Positions 16,901 to 27,300 of a stretch of DNA of 64,000 bases are shown in pieces; the stretch's first letter is position 1, and each line of letters opens with the position of its first letter. This stretch comes from Bacteroidales bacterium (GTDB lineage Bacteria; Bacteroidota; Bacteroidia; Bacteroidales; P3): NCBI GenBank assembly GCA_017483575.1, contig JAFUWF010000019.1, forward strand, positions 62,001-126,000, read 5' to 3'. Both the position numbers and the translations under genes were made by a program. The notes beneath the pieces were generated by a model. That model was not told the origin of the DNA and did not search any database. It worked only from the letters and a program-made list of their open reading frames with translations.

Positions 16901-19900
16901 ATGAAGAAACTGGTTTTTGCACTATTGGTGCTCGCTTTCACCACCGCCTCGGCGCAGACCGACTGGAAGAAGACCCACGACAAACTGATGGAGGACGGTT
17001 CCTACAAGGACGCCTACGCTGCGGCGGAGAATGTCTTTCGCCGTACCAAGAGCAGCCCCGAACTGCTGGCCGCGGCGAGGGCCATGGCAGAGAGTGCCGC
17101 TGCGTATCAGGAAGATGCCGCCGACAGCAGCCTTGCACGCTATCGTTCCATCCTGCCCCGCCTCGAGGCTCCCGAAAGGGCCGTCTGCTACGCCTGGCTC
17201 GGCGTGGCCGACAGCGCGCTGATGGAGGAGGCGATGCTGAAACAGACCCCCTTCGACTGCATCAAACCCTTCCTGGAGAACGAAGAGCACGGCAAGAACG
17301 ACGTCAACCTCACACCCACGGTCTTCGACGTCGTGGCGCAGCATATTTTGGCAGATGTTGTCCGCGACAGCATTGCGCTGATGCAGAATCTTATCGATTT
17401 CCACAGCGGCGACAGCGACGACCTCCGCATACTCCTCGACCTGCAGCTGATGCAGAAACTTTGGTCCTATCGTCCCAACGAAGCGAACACCGAGGAGCGG
17501 TTGAGGGGCTATATCAATAAGTATCGCGGCAGCAAGAGTCCCCAAGTGACGAAGTTTTATCATGAGATGGCGAGGGTGTATAGCATTCACGAGCGCTATG
17601 TGGAGGCCGTAGCCTACTGCGACTCGGCGATTGCCCTCTTCCCCCGGAGCAGCGGCGCCGTGGACTGCGCCAATCTGCGCACGGAGATATTGTCCCAAAA
17701 GATTGGCATACAGGCTTCTTCCCTGACCATTGCCGGACGACCGTCGCTGCATGTGCTGGAGGTCAGGAACCTCTCCCGAGTGCATCTGGCGCTCTATCCC
17801 TACAAGCAGAAGGGACGGGACTTCGAGTTCCCTGCCAAGCTGGGAAAGCCCCTGCAGGAGTGGCAACTGGACGTCGACGACAACGGCGACCACAAGGAGC
17901 ATAAGGCCATCTTCCACCTGCCGGCGCTGGAGAGGGGCACCTACCTGCTGGTGTCCTCGGTGGACGGCACTTTCGGCGTAACGGATGCCTATTCCGTCAT
18001 CAACAGCACGGACTTCCTCCTGCTGCGCAACGGCGCTGATTTCCAGCTGGTCGATGCCGTCAGTGGCGACCCCATCGAGGGACAGGAGGTGGTGCTGCTG
18101 GAATGGTACAGCCGCAACCCCGCCGACACCGCCGTCAGCTATCCCGACGGGCGCTTCCGCCTGGAAGTGATGAAAGGCCGCTCTATGGGCGTGCTGAGCA
18201 TCACCCGAGGCGGGCACTCCTTCCTGTTCAACAGCTACTCCGGCTGGGCGTATGGGCCACAACCCTCGCCGGAGATGACGGAGAATGCCCGGCTGATGAC
18301 CGACCGCCCCATCTACCGCCCCGGCGACACGGCGCACATCGCCGCCCTGCTCTATGAGGCCGACGGCGTCAATGGCCGCACCGTCGGTGGCCGCGAGCTG
18401 ACCCTCCGTTTCGACACCCCCAACGGCAAGCGCTACTGCGAGTGGAAACTGCGCACCGACGCCCACGGCGTGGCCGACACCCTCTTTGTCATCCCCACCG
18501 ACGTGCTGACGGGCACGTGGACCGTGACGTTGCACGACGAGGGTCGCAAGCCCCCCTATCTCGGCTACGTCAACCTCTGCGTGGAGGAATACAAGCAGCC
18601 AAAGTTCATGGTCTCCCTCGACGACCCCACGCAGAATACCGCCGCCGCTCCAGCCCTCGGCGAGCCCTACACCCTCCGCGGCCGCGCCACGGCCTACAGC
18701 GGCGCCAGCCTCGGCAGCGCCAAGGTGAGGTACACCGTTGTCCGCGAGTCCTTTTACTGGTTCCGTGGATATGAGCAGGCGCAGGACTATTCTTTCACCG
18801 ACAGCACGACGACCGCTGCCGACGGCTCGTTCGACATCACCTTCACTCCTCAGCCCGACAGCAGCATCGACCTCTCCCGCAAGCCCTACTTCCGCTTCCG
18901 CGTCATGGTCGACGTCACCGACCTCAACGGCGAGACCCACTCCGCCAGCGCCTCCTTCACCATCGGCTACTGCAACGAGCGGGTCAGCATCCTCGGCCCC
19001 AAGGAAGACATTACATCGTTGAATCAGGTGCAGCTCAGCTATACCGACCTCAACAGCCGCCCCCTCAGCGGCAAGGTCCACCTGAACCTCTACCACCTGC
19101 GCCTGCCCGACACCCTGCGCCTGGCGCACCCCGTGGTTGCCTACAACAGCGACGCTCAGATGACCCTATCGCGCAGCGAGTTCCGCCGCCTCTTTCCCCA
19201 GTATGCCTACTCCGCATGGGAGTACGCCGCCGACTCCCTGGAGGCCGACATGCAGCTCTCCGTTACCCTTCGTCCCGATGGCACGGACAACATCATCACC
19301 GTCCCCATCGAGGGCAAACGTCTCCCTTCGGGCCTCTATCGCATCGTGGCCAGGACCGACAATGTGGCCGACACCGTCTATGTCTGCCTCACGCTGCCCA
19401 AGGAGAAGAATATAGCCAACACTGAACTCCTCTGGGGACACCTTGACACTGCCAGTACCGCCCCTGGCGACCGCGTCACCCTCAGCTATGCCTCCGCCTT
19501 CGAAGGCACGCGCTTTTTCTACACCCTCACCGGCCCCGAAGGCAACGAGCTCGACAGCCGCTGGCTCCCCGCCGGCCGCCGCATCAAGCGCCTCTCCATC
19601 CCCATCGACTCCTCGATGCTCGGCGGCGTCTATGTGCGCCTGACAACTGTCCGCGACGGCATCGACATGGAGTGGACCAAGGAGATTGACGTCCCCTTCA
19701 CCCACAAGCGCCTCGACGTGGACATCGCCACCTTCCGAGACAAGCTCCAGCCCGGGGAGCAGGAGCAGTGGACCCTACGCACCACCTCAGACCTCCGACC
19801 TCAGACCTCTCACCTCATCCTCACCATGTACGACGACGCCCTCAACTCCTACGGCAGCCTCCCCAGCTGGAACTTCAGCCCCTGGCGTTCCGCCCACTGG

Positions 19901-22609
19901 GTGCCATACGAGCGTATGGACCTGGACCGCTACCGCTGTTCCTACTACCCGCTGCACGAATACCAGCAGTACGACGGCCCCAACCCCTACCGTCTCTCCC
20001 TCCGTTCCGGCTTCACCGAGGCCTACCGCTTCTACGGCCGCCGCATGTACAAGAACGCGCGAAGTGTCGCGGTGATAACATCCCTCTCCTCCGTTGAGAC
20101 CGAAGATGCCGTGGAAGAAGAGGTATTCAGCACCGCCCGCGGCGAGAGCAACATGGTCACCATGCAGGGCAACGTCCGCAAGCGCACGGAAAACTACGAT
20201 GAAGTGGCTATCCAGACCAGCGCCGACGAGGCTGAGGCCGATGCCGGCGACGCCCCCCAGTCTCCGACCTCCGACCTCATACCTCCCACCTCAATCCAGC
20301 TCCGCACCGACTTCAGCACCCTGGCCTTCTTCGTGGCCCGCCTGCACACCGACTCCACTGGCGCCGCCACCTATCGCTTCCGTGTCCCCGAGCTCCTCAC
20401 CCGTTGGAACGTCCGCGGCCTGGCCTTCACCGACGACCTCAAGCTGGGCACCCTCGACCGCACCCTCGTCACCCAGAAACCCCTCATGGTGCAGCCCAAC
20501 ATCCCGCGCTTCCTCCGCCAGGGCGACAGCCTGATGCTCATGGCAAAGGTGGTGAACCTCACCGACACGGCACGCCGCGTGCGCGTGGCCTTCTCCTATC
20601 GCAACGCCGCCGACAACAGCCTCCTCGACAGCACCGTGCAGTTCGTCAACGTCGACGCCCAGGGCAGCGCGCAGGTGATGTTCCGAATCTCCCAGCTGCC
20701 GAGCAACCTCCACGTCGCCACCTACACCATCACCGCCTCCGCCCCCGGCATGAGCGACGGCGAGCGCGGCCAGATTCCCGTCCTCACCAACCGCCAGGCC
20801 GTCACCGTCAGCCAGTCCCTCTACATCAACGGCCCCGGCACGAAAACTTTCCACTTCCCGCTACCTTTTTCCTCCCCTAAGCTAGGGGAGGTGGACGCCC
20901 AACGGGCGGACGGAGGAGTGTGTGAGCCCAAACTCCTCACCGCCGAGGTTGTCGGCGAGCCCTACTGGCTGGCCATCAAGACCATGCCTTACCTCAAGAC
21001 CCAGGAGAACCCCTCCACGCTCTACCTCGCCAACCAGTACTTTGTCAACAGCCGTGGTCCGGGTGTTCTTGCTGGCATGTCGAAAAGCAGCATTGAGAAA
21101 ATCACCCACAGCCTGCAGCAGGCGGCCGACCCATCGCCCCTCTCGCGCAACGAGGACGTCAAGCAGACCCTCCTCGAGGCCACACCGTGGACCCTCGACG
21201 CCGAGCGCGAGGAGGAACAGTTCCGCAACCTCGCCCTCTTCCTTGACACCGCCCGCATCAACAAGGAGATGGCGAAAACCGACGCCGAGCTCCGCAACCG
21301 ACAGAACGCCGACGGCGGATGGCCCTGGATGCCCGAAGGGCAAAGCAGCCTCTGGGTGACGCAGCAGGTGCTTACGCGCCTCGCCGAGACCTCCAACGGC
21401 ATCGGCGAAATGGTCGTCAAGGCCCTCGCCTACGTCGACCGCGAGCAACAGCATTATTATGAGAAATATATAAAGCCCCACTTAAAGAAAGGCTACAACT
21501 GCGAACCCACCAACATCGACTACCTCTACATGCGCTCCTTCCACGGCAAGGCCAAGACCGAGGCCTATAAGTTCTACTATGCCAACGCCCTGAAGAACTA
21601 CCGCCAATACGAAAACCTCTACACCCAGGCCCAGCTGGCCCTCATCTTCTATCGCAACGGCAACAAGCAGCAGGCCCAGGACCTTCTGCGTCGCATCAAG
21701 CAGAAATCGCTCGTCAGCGACGAGATGGGCATGTACTGGCGCGACAACCGCAGCGGCTGGTACTGGTACCAGCGCCCCATAGAGACCCAGGCCCTCCTCA
21801 TCGACGCCTTCGCCGAGGTCTCCCGCGCCGACACCATCGCCATTTCCCTCATGCAACAGTGGCTCCTCAAGCAACGCCAGACCACCCACTGGGGCAACGA
21901 CCTCGCCACCACGCGGGCCCTCGAAGCCCTCATGCGGAAAGGCCTCCGCAGGGGCAGCGACGAACCCGGCAGCCAGACGGTCTCCCTCGTTGTTTTCGGC
22001 GACAGCACACTCAGACCTCAGACCTCAGACCTCATCACTACCCTCGAAGACTACCGCTCCCACCGCTGGACCGGCCCCGCCCTCGACACACTCATAACTC
22101 ATAACTCATCACTCATAACTCTCAAAAAGACCACCCCCGGCATCGCCTGGGCCTCGGTCTGCTACCAGTACACCGACGACATCGACCGCATCCCCGCCAG
22201 CGAAACGGGCATTACCCTCAAGCGGAGTTATCTGAATCTGAGTAATCCGAATACTCCGAGTAATCAGACCACGCTGAAGGTTGGCGACCGCGTCCGCGTC
22301 CGCATCGAAATCACCGCCGACCGCGCCATGGACTACCTCCAGCTCGTCGACATGCGCCCCGCCTGCGTCGAGCCCGTCAGCACCCGCTCCGGCCGCCGCT
22401 GGGGAGGCGGACTGAGCTACTACGTCGAGGTGAAAAACACCGACACCCGCTGCTACATCGACCACATCGACAAAGGTCACTATGTCTTTGAATACGAGGT
22501 CTATGTCACCAACCCCGGCACCTTCCTCGCCGGCCCTGTCACCATGCAGTGCATGTACGCCCCCGAGTTCCGCGCCCTCGCTCCCGCCCAACGCATCGAG
22601 GTCCGCTGA
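16901..22609 (+). CDS. Alpha-2-macroglobulin family protein (thioester-less)
   Basis: 1902 aa, secreted (signal peptide MKKLVFALLVLAFTTASAQ). The N-terminal 250 residues look helical. An MG2-type domain starts near residue 466 (MTDRPIYRPGDTAHIAALLY), the A2M core lies near 1140-1220 (ELLTRWNVRGLAFTDDLKLG; PNIPRFLRQGDSL), and the helical thioester-domain equivalent spans about 1365-1700. The place where CxEQ would be reads KTQENPSTLYLANQYF, so the reactive thioester is absent. The last 100 residues match the C-terminal receptor-binding-like domain (GHYVFEYEVYVTNPGTFLAG). Bacterial A2Ms trap proteases in the periplasm; without a thioester it could still act by steric trapping. Six repeat-derived peptides are inserted in frame. 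Confidence 0.9.
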   Translation: MKKLVFALLVLAFTTASAQTDWKKTHDKLMEDGSYKDAYAAAENVFRRTKSSPELLAAARAMAESAAAYQEDAADSSLARYRSILPRLEAPERAVCYAWLGVADSALMEEAMLKQTPFDCIKPFLENEEHGKNDVNLTPTVFDVVAQHILADVVRDSIALMQNLIDFHSGDSDDLRILLDLQLMQKLWSYRPNEANTEERLRGYINKYRGSKSPQVTKFYHEMARVYSIHERYVEAVAYCDSAIALFPRSSGAVDCANLRTEILSQKIGIQASSLTIAGRPSLHVLEVRNLSRVHLALYPYKQKGRDFEFPAKLGKPLQEWQLDVDDNGDHKEHKAIFHLPALERGTYLLVSSVDGTFGVTDAYSVINSTDFLLLRNGADFQLVDAVSGDPIEGQEVVLLEWYSRNPADTAVSYPDGRFRLEVMKGRSMGVLSITRGGHSFLFNSYSGWAYGPQPSPEMTENARLMTDRPIYRPGDTAHIAALLYEADGVNGRTVGGRELTLRFDTPNGKRYCEWKLRTDAHGVADTLFVIPTDVLTGTWTVTLHDEGRKPPYLGYVNLCVEEYKQPKFMVSLDDPTQNTAAAPALGEPYTLRGRATAYSGASLGSAKVRYTVVRESFYWFRGYEQAQDYSFTDSTTTAADGSFDITFTPQPDSSIDLSRKPYFRFRVMVDVTDLNGETHSASASFTIGYCNERVSILGPKEDITSLNQVQLSYTDLNSRPLSGKVHLNLYHLRLPDTLRLAHPVVAYNSDAQMTLSRSEFRRLFPQYAYSAWEYAADSLEADMQLSVTLRPDGTDNIITVPIEGKRLPSGLYRIVARTDNVADTVYVCLTLPKEKNIANTELLWGHLDTASTAPGDRVTLSYASAFEGTRFFYTLTGPEGNELDSRWLPAGRRIKRLSIPIDSSMLGGVYVRLTTVRDGIDMEWTKEIDVPFTHKRLDVDIATFRDKLQPGEQEQWTLRTTSDLRPQTSHLILTMYDDALNSYGSLPSWNFSPWRSAHWVPYERMDLDRYRCSYYPLHEYQQYDGPNPYRLSLRSGFTEAYRFYGRRMYKNARSVAVITSLSSVETEDAVEEEVFSTARGESNMVTMQGNVRKRTENYDEVAIQTSADEAEADAGDAPQSPTSDLIPPTSIQLRTDFSTLAFFVARLHTDSTGAATYRFRVPELLTRWNVRGLAFTDDLKLGTLDRTLVTQKPLMVQPNIPRFLRQGDSLMLMAKVVNLTDTARRVRVAFSYRNAADNSLLDSTVQFVNVDAQGSAQVMFRISQLPSNLHVATYTITASAPGMSDGERGQIPVLTNRQAVTVSQSLYINGPGTKTFHFPLPFSSPKLGEVDAQRADGGVCEPKLLTAEVVGEPYWLAIKTMPYLKTQENPSTLYLANQYFVNSRGPGVLAGMSKSSIEKITHSLQQAADPSPLSRNEDVKQTLLEATPWTLDAEREEEQFRNLALFLDTARINKEMAKTDAELRNRQNADGGWPWMPEGQSSLWVTQQVLTRLAETSNGIGEMVVKALAYVDREQQHYYEKYIKPHLKKGYNCEPTNIDYLYMRSFHGKAKTEAYKFYYANALKNYRQYENLYTQAQLALIFYRNGNKQQAQDLLRRIKQKSLVSDEMGMYWRDNRSGWYWYQRPIETQALLIDAFAEVSRADTIAISLMQQWLLKQRQTTHWGNDLATTRALEALMRKGLRRGSDEPGSQTVSLVVFGDSTLRPQTSDLITTLEDYRSHRWTGPALDTLITHNSSLITLKKTTPGIAWASVCYQYTDDIDRIPASETGITLKRSYLNLSNPNTPSNQTTLKVGDRVRVRIEITADRAMDYLQLVDMRPACVEPVSTRSGRRWGGGLSYYVEVKNTDTRCYIDHIDKGHYVFEYEVYVTNPGTFLAGPVTMQCMYAPEFRALAPAQRIEVR
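19787..19814 (+). repeat. Heptamer array, 4 units, in A2M
   Basis: Units TCAGACC, TCCGACC, TCAGACC, TCTCACC; translated as part of TSDLRPQTSHL near residue 965. Confidence 0.88.
20263..20290 (+). repeat. Heptamer array, 4 units, in A2M
   Basis: Units TCCGACC, TCCGACC, TCATACC, TCCCACC; translated as PTSDLIPPTS near residue 1122. Confidence 0.88.
20871..20924 (+). repeat. MITE-like element A, right half, in A2M
   Basis: CCTCCCCTAAGCTAGGGGAGG hairpin, then GGGCGGACGGAGGAGTGTGTG end. Read in frame as SSPKLGEVDAQRADGGV near residue 1325. Confidence 0.88.
22011..22038 (+). repeat. Heptamer array, 4 units, in A2M
   Basis: TCAGACC three times perfectly, then TCATCAC; translated as LRPQTSDLIT near residue 1704. 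Confidence 0.9.
22091..22125 (+). repeat. Heptamer array, 5 units, in A2M
   Basis: CTCATAA, CTCATAA, CTCATCA, CTCATAA, CTCTCAA; translated as LITHNSSLITLK near residue 1731. Confidence 0.9.
22226..22270 (+). repeat. Nonamer array, 5 units, in A2M
   Basis: AGTTATCTG, AATCTGAGT, AATCCGAAT, ACTCCGAGT, AATCAGACC; 45 nt, 15 codons, translated SYLNLSNPNTPSNQT. Confidence 0.88.
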
Positions 22610-22690
22610 AACGGACCACAAACGGACCACAAACGGACCACAAACGGACCAACAACGGACGGCAAAATGACCAACAACGGACGGCAAACA
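22608..22690 (+). repeat. 11-bp tandem repeats directly after the A2M stop
   Basis: Three to four copies of AACGGACCACA decay into AACGGACCAAC and ACGGACGGCAA units. The array begins within the stop codon. The gap to arcA (407 bp) holds this array, palindrome copy 3 and the arcA promoter. Confidence 0.85.
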
Positions 22691-22693
22691 AAC

Positions 22694-22870
22694 CGGCGGA
22701 AAACAGGGGTCAAATAGGTGTTTTATTCGACTGTTCTTATATAGTATACATATAGTATACATATACTTCCCATATAGTTCTTATATACAGTATATGAATA
22801 CTATATGAGAAGTATATGTATACTATATGTATACTATATGAGAAGGGTGCTATTTGGGGGCTGTTTGGTG
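22694..22870. repeat. AT-rich palindromic element, copy 3 of 4
   Basis: GGGGTCAAATAGGTGTTTTA and TTCGACTGTTC lead into a palindrome at about 22738-22845 (TATAGTATACATATAG repeated, then its complement). TTTGGGGGCTGTTTG follows, as in copy 2. Confidence 0.9.
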
Positions 22871-22924
22871 GGGGTGGGAGAGGGGTGGTGTTGATGGCGT
22901 TGTGGAAAAAAAAGAGGGTGAAAG

Positions 22925-22957
22925 TTTGTGGGGGTGGAAAGTTTTTTGTATATTTGC
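22925..22957 (+). promoter_or_regulatory. Bacteroidetes-type promoter of arcA
   Basis: TTTG at 22925-22928, 20-nt spacer, TATATTTGC at 22949-22957. The ATG is 59 nt downstream. Confidence 0.7.
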
Positions 22958-23016
22958 ATTTTCAGACCATTTGCCCGTTGTTGGCAAAGTGGCTGTGTAT
23001 TAATGAATAAAGGAAT

Positions 23017-24282
23017 ATGAGCAAAGAAAATATCACCCCTTGCAAGGTCAATGTGTCGTCTGAGACCGGGACGCTGCGTGCTGTGTTGCTGCATCGGCCC
23101 GGCGTTGAGATTGAACGCATGACCCCCCTCAATGCTGCCCACGCCCTTTACAGTGACATCCTGAACAAGCCCATCGTGGACCACGAATACGCCAATTTCT
23201 GTGGTGTGTTGGAGAAGTGGACCGATGTCTACTACGTGGAGGATATTCTCGAGAAGTTGTTGGACGACAGCGAAGTGCGTCGCCATCTGGTGGAGGAGAG
23301 CTGCGATATGGACGACTGTGACGACGGTGTCAGCCGTCAGTTGATGCACATTGACAGTGCCACCCTCGCCAAGATCCTCATCGAAGGCTACGAGGATGCC
23401 AGCTGGGACGGCGTCAGCGACGACCGCTACCTGCTGAAACCGCTGTACAACCTCTTCTTCACCCGCGATGCGTCGAGTACGGTGTACGACCGCGTGCTCA
23501 TCAACTCCATGAGCTTCGAGGTGCGCGAGCGCGAGACGTTGATCTACGAGGCCATCTTCAAGCACTTCTTCAAGGTGGAGACGCTGAACGCCATGGCCTG
23601 GGACCGCGACGCGAGGACCGAGGGCGGCGACGTGCAGATTGCCGCTCCCGACCTGCTGTGCATCGGTCAGGGTATACGTACGAACACGAAGGGTATCAAG
23701 TACCTGGCTCAGGCTATGGGCCAGCGGGACGGTGGCCGGCAGGATGCCGGCACTCCATTCCACATCCTGGTGCAGGAGTTGCCGAAGAGCCCGGAGAGCT
23801 TTATCCATCTGGACATGGTGTTCACCTTCCTGGGCAAGCACCAGTGCATGGCTTTCGAGCCCATGCTGAAGAAGACGGGTCTCTTTGCCGGCAAGGATAC
23901 TACGCTGATTACCATCGAGAAAGGCGAGATCCGATACGAGAAGGTGCCCAATATCGTCAAAGGTCTGCAGACTTTGGGTTGGGACATCGAGCCTGTTATC
24001 GGTGGCGGCAGCGACCCGTGGAACCAGCTGCGTGAGCAGTGGCACAGCGGTGCGAACTTCTTCTCGCTGGGTGACGGCAAGATCATGGGCTACCGCCGCA
24101 ACACGCACACTATCGATGCGTTGGACAAGGCGGGCTTCGCGGTGCTCAATGCCGAGGACATCGTGAGCGGCAAGGTGGACATGAAGAGCTACGACAAGTT
24201 CGTCGCCGCCTTCCCCGGCAGCGAGTTGCCTCGCGCCGGCGGTGGCGCCCGTTGCATGACGATGCCGATACTTAGAGATTAG
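23017..24282 (+). CDS. arcA: Arginine deiminase family protein
   Basis: 421 aa. Guanidino-group-modifying fold with LFFTRD near residue 150, EGGDV near 206 (substrate-binding Asp), HLDMVFT (catalytic His) and the nucleophilic Cys in GGARCMTMP nine residues from the end (C413). These are the ADI signature residues, so it probably hydrolyses arginine to citrulline and ammonia. No arcB, arcC or arcD is adjacent, so it may act in acid tolerance or nitrogen use rather than a full ADI pathway. A small in-frame insertion (QRDGGRQDAG, about 238-247) corresponds to a GCCGGC hairpin. Confidence 0.9.
   Translation: MSKENITPCKVNVSSETGTLRAVLLHRPGVEIERMTPLNAAHALYSDILNKPIVDHEYANFCGVLEKWTDVYYVEDILEKLLDDSEVRRHLVEESCDMDDCDDGVSRQLMHIDSATLAKILIEGYEDASWDGVSDDRYLLKPLYNLFFTRDASSTVYDRVLINSMSFEVRERETLIYEAIFKHFFKVETLNAMAWDRDARTEGGDVQIAAPDLLCIGQGIRTNTKGIKYLAQAMGQRDGGRQDAGTPFHILVQELPKSPESFIHLDMVFTFLGKHQCMAFEPMLKKTGLFAGKDTTLITIEKGEIRYEKVPNIVKGLQTLGWDIEPVIGGGSDPWNQLREQWHSGANFFSLGDGKIMGYRRNTHTIDALDKAGFAVLNAEDIVSGKVDMKSYDKFVAAFPGSELPRAGGGARCMTMPILRD
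23731..23753 (+). repeat. Small GC-rich hairpin insertion inside arcA
   Basis: GGCCGGCAGGATGCCGGC forms a hairpin and codes residues that look additional to the ADI core. Only one copy seen here, so its status as a repeat is uncertain. Confidence 0.4.
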
Positions 24283-24283
24283 G

Positions 24284-24347
24284 GATCCCGCCTGCGGCGG
24301 AAATCTATAAATCCAAAATGGATTTCTGGATTACGCGAAGCGGGAAT
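24284..24347 (+). repeat. Palindromic intergenic element G, copy 1
   Basis: CCCGCCTGCGGCGGAAATCT, then ATAAATCCA, ending in GGATTACGCGAAGCGGGA. Copy 2 at 62969-63033 is the same unit on the other strand. Confidence 0.8.
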
Positions 24348-24386
24348 GGTTAAAGAGAGAAAGCAAACAAACTAACTAACAAAATA

Positions 24387-27300
24387 ATGAAGCAATACCA
24401 TCTAGCAAACAATGTTATCGGGTGGATTATCTGCGCGATAGCATGCACAGTGTACATCATGACGGCGGAGGCTACGGCGTCGTGGTGGGACTGCGGTGAG
24501 TACATTGCCACCGCGTTTAAACTGCAAGTGGGCCATCCTCCTGGAGCACCTACGTTCCAGCTGCTGGGACGCCTCTTCTCGATGTTCAGCGACCCCGAAA
24601 GCGCCGCCCATGCCGTCAACGTGATGTCGGCAGTGTGCAGCGGCTTCACCATACTTTTCCTTTTCTGGGGTATCACCCTGTTGGGCAAGCATTTGCTGCC
24701 CGACCCGAAGAATCCCTCGTTGAAAGACCCGCGCACCTGGGCGGTGTTTGCCGCCGGTGTGGTGGGCAGCTTGGCCTATTGCTTCAGCGACACCTTCTGG
24801 TTCTCGGCTGTCGAGGGCGAGGTGTACGCCATGAGTTCGTTCTTCACGGCGTTGGTGTTCTGGGCCATCCTGAAATGGGAAGAGCAGAGTGACGACCCGC
24901 ACTCGCTGCGTTGGCTCATTCTGATCAGCCTCTTGGTGGGTGTGGCCATCGGCGTGCACCTGCTGAACCTGCTGACGGTGCCTGCTATCTTCTATGTGGT
25001 GTACTTCAAGAAATGGGAGAAGACCACGTGGAAGGGCTTCATTGTCACGGGATTGCTCTCGCTGGTCACCCTGGCGGTGATCCTGTGGGGCATCATTCCG
25101 GGCATTGTGAATGTGGATTCGGCCATCGACGTGCTGTTTGTCAACTCGTTCCATCTGCCGTTCAACAGTGGCACCATCTTCTTCTTCACCCTGCTGGCCG
25201 CCGCCGTGGTGTGGGGCCTGTGGTACACGCAGAAGAAGGGTCATCCGGTGCTGAATGCCGCTGTGCTGAGTTTTGCCATGCTGGTCATCGGCTATTCTAC
25301 CTTCTTTGTGCTCGTGCTCCGTGCCAATACCAATACTCCTTTGAACGAGAATGCGCCGAAGGATGCCGTGTCGATGCGTGCCTACCTGGGTCGTGAGCAG
25401 TATGGCGACACGCCGCTGTTCAGTGGCCAGTACTACACCGCCGGCCGTCCTATCGACAGCGAGAAGGGTTACACCAAGTATGTCCGCGGCAAGGATGAGA
25501 AGGGGCGCGACCGCTATATCCCTGCTTCCTATGCCGTGAAACTCGTTTACCGCGAGGAGCATACCGGTTTCTTCCCGAGAATGTGGAGCAGCGACGGCAG
25601 CCGTCAGCACCCGAAGTTCTATGAGTACTGGGCCGGTCCCGCACAGAGTGGCATGAAGCCAACCTTCGGGCAGAACCTGACGTTCTTCAACCGTTACCAG
25701 TTGGGCTGGATGTACTGGCGCTACTTCATGTGGAACTTCGCCGGTCGCCAGAATGACGAGCAGGGCCACTACTTCAACGATGACGGTACGCGTGACTACC
25801 TGCATGGCAACTGGATCAGTGGCATCAAGTTCTTGGATGAGAGTCGTCTGGGTCCGCAGGACAACCTGCCCGCCAGTATGGAGAACGACAAGAGCCGCAA
25901 TGTGTACTATCTGTTGCCGTTGTTGTTGGGTATCATCGGTTTGATATTCCATATCCGTCGTCACCCCAAGGATGCGTTCATCGTGTTCATCATGTTCTTC
26001 ATGACGGGTTTGGCCATTGCCATCTACCTGAACATGCCGCCGCGTCAGCCGCGTGAGCGCGACTATGCCTTTGTGGGTTCGTTCAGCTTTTTCGCCATCT
26101 GGATTGGTCTGGGCGTGATGGCCCTGGCCGAATGGGTCAGCGCCCTGTTCAAGAAGAACAAGGAGAAGGTCTACAAGTTCGTCATGCCTGTGGTGTTTGT
26201 GCTCTGTTTTGCCGGGGTGCCGATGCTGATGGCCTGCCAGAACTGGGACGACCACGACCGCAGCGAGAAGACCGCAGCGCGCGACTTCGCCAAGAACTAC
26301 CTGAACAGTATCAAGAAGAACGGCGTGCTGATTACCTTCGGCGACAACGACACCTTCCCCCTGTGGTATGCCCAGGAGGTGGAGGGTGTGCGCACGGATG
26401 TACGTATACTGAACTACACGCTGAGCGGTATGTACTGGTATGTGGAGCAGTTGTACAACAAGCTGTACGAGAGCGATCCGCTGCCCTTCACGCTGCCCAA
26501 GGAATTCTATGGGCTGGGTAAGGACCAGTACGCCGTCATGGACAATTCGGCCGACTACATTGAGGTTACCGAGGTGCTGGGCCTGCTGCGCGACTACCCC
26601 GAGCGTTTCACCGTGAAGGATCCCCGCAGCGGCGATTCCTTCATGGCCATCCCCACCAAGCGCTTCAAGATTACGCTGGATGTTCCCGCGTTGGTTGCTG
26701 CCGGAGTCATTCCCGCCGAGATTGCCGACCAGGTGGATCCCGTTATCCGTTGGGAGGTGAAGAACCCGTGGCTCTACCGCCACGAGCTGATGTTGCTGGA
26801 TATCCTCGGCACCAATAGGTTCATGCGCGACATCTGCATCAACAATCCTGGCTCGAGCAACATCCCCGATGTGTATCCGTTGGCCTACAGCTATTCCATT
26901 CAGGAGGGCTTGAACTACAAGTTCATCCCCTATCCGAAGCAGCAGCGCTACACCGAAAACAGCGCCGACTACTTCATCAACGGAGTGGACGGCGAGCCGC
27001 TGAAGTGGGGCAATCTGGACCGCGACATATACGTCGACCCGGTGAGCCGTCAGCAGTTTGTGCCCATCACGCACCAGAACATGCTGGTGTTGGCGCACGA
27101 CGAGATGGTCAAAGGCCATGCCGACAAGGCCAAGGCCCTGCTGGAGATGTACGACAAGAACTTCCCGGATGCCAACTTCAATCCCGATGTCTACACGGTG
27201 TATGTGCCGCTGGGTAGTGCGCCGATCGACGTGGTGGCCATGTACAAGGAACTCTTCGGCCAGGAGCGCGCCAAGCAGCAGTGGCAGAAGGCCTTCGACT

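Noticed and set aside
22549-22755. Short frames over the 11-mer array and palindrome after A2M
   Set aside because: Composed of repeat units only; the region is explained by repeats.
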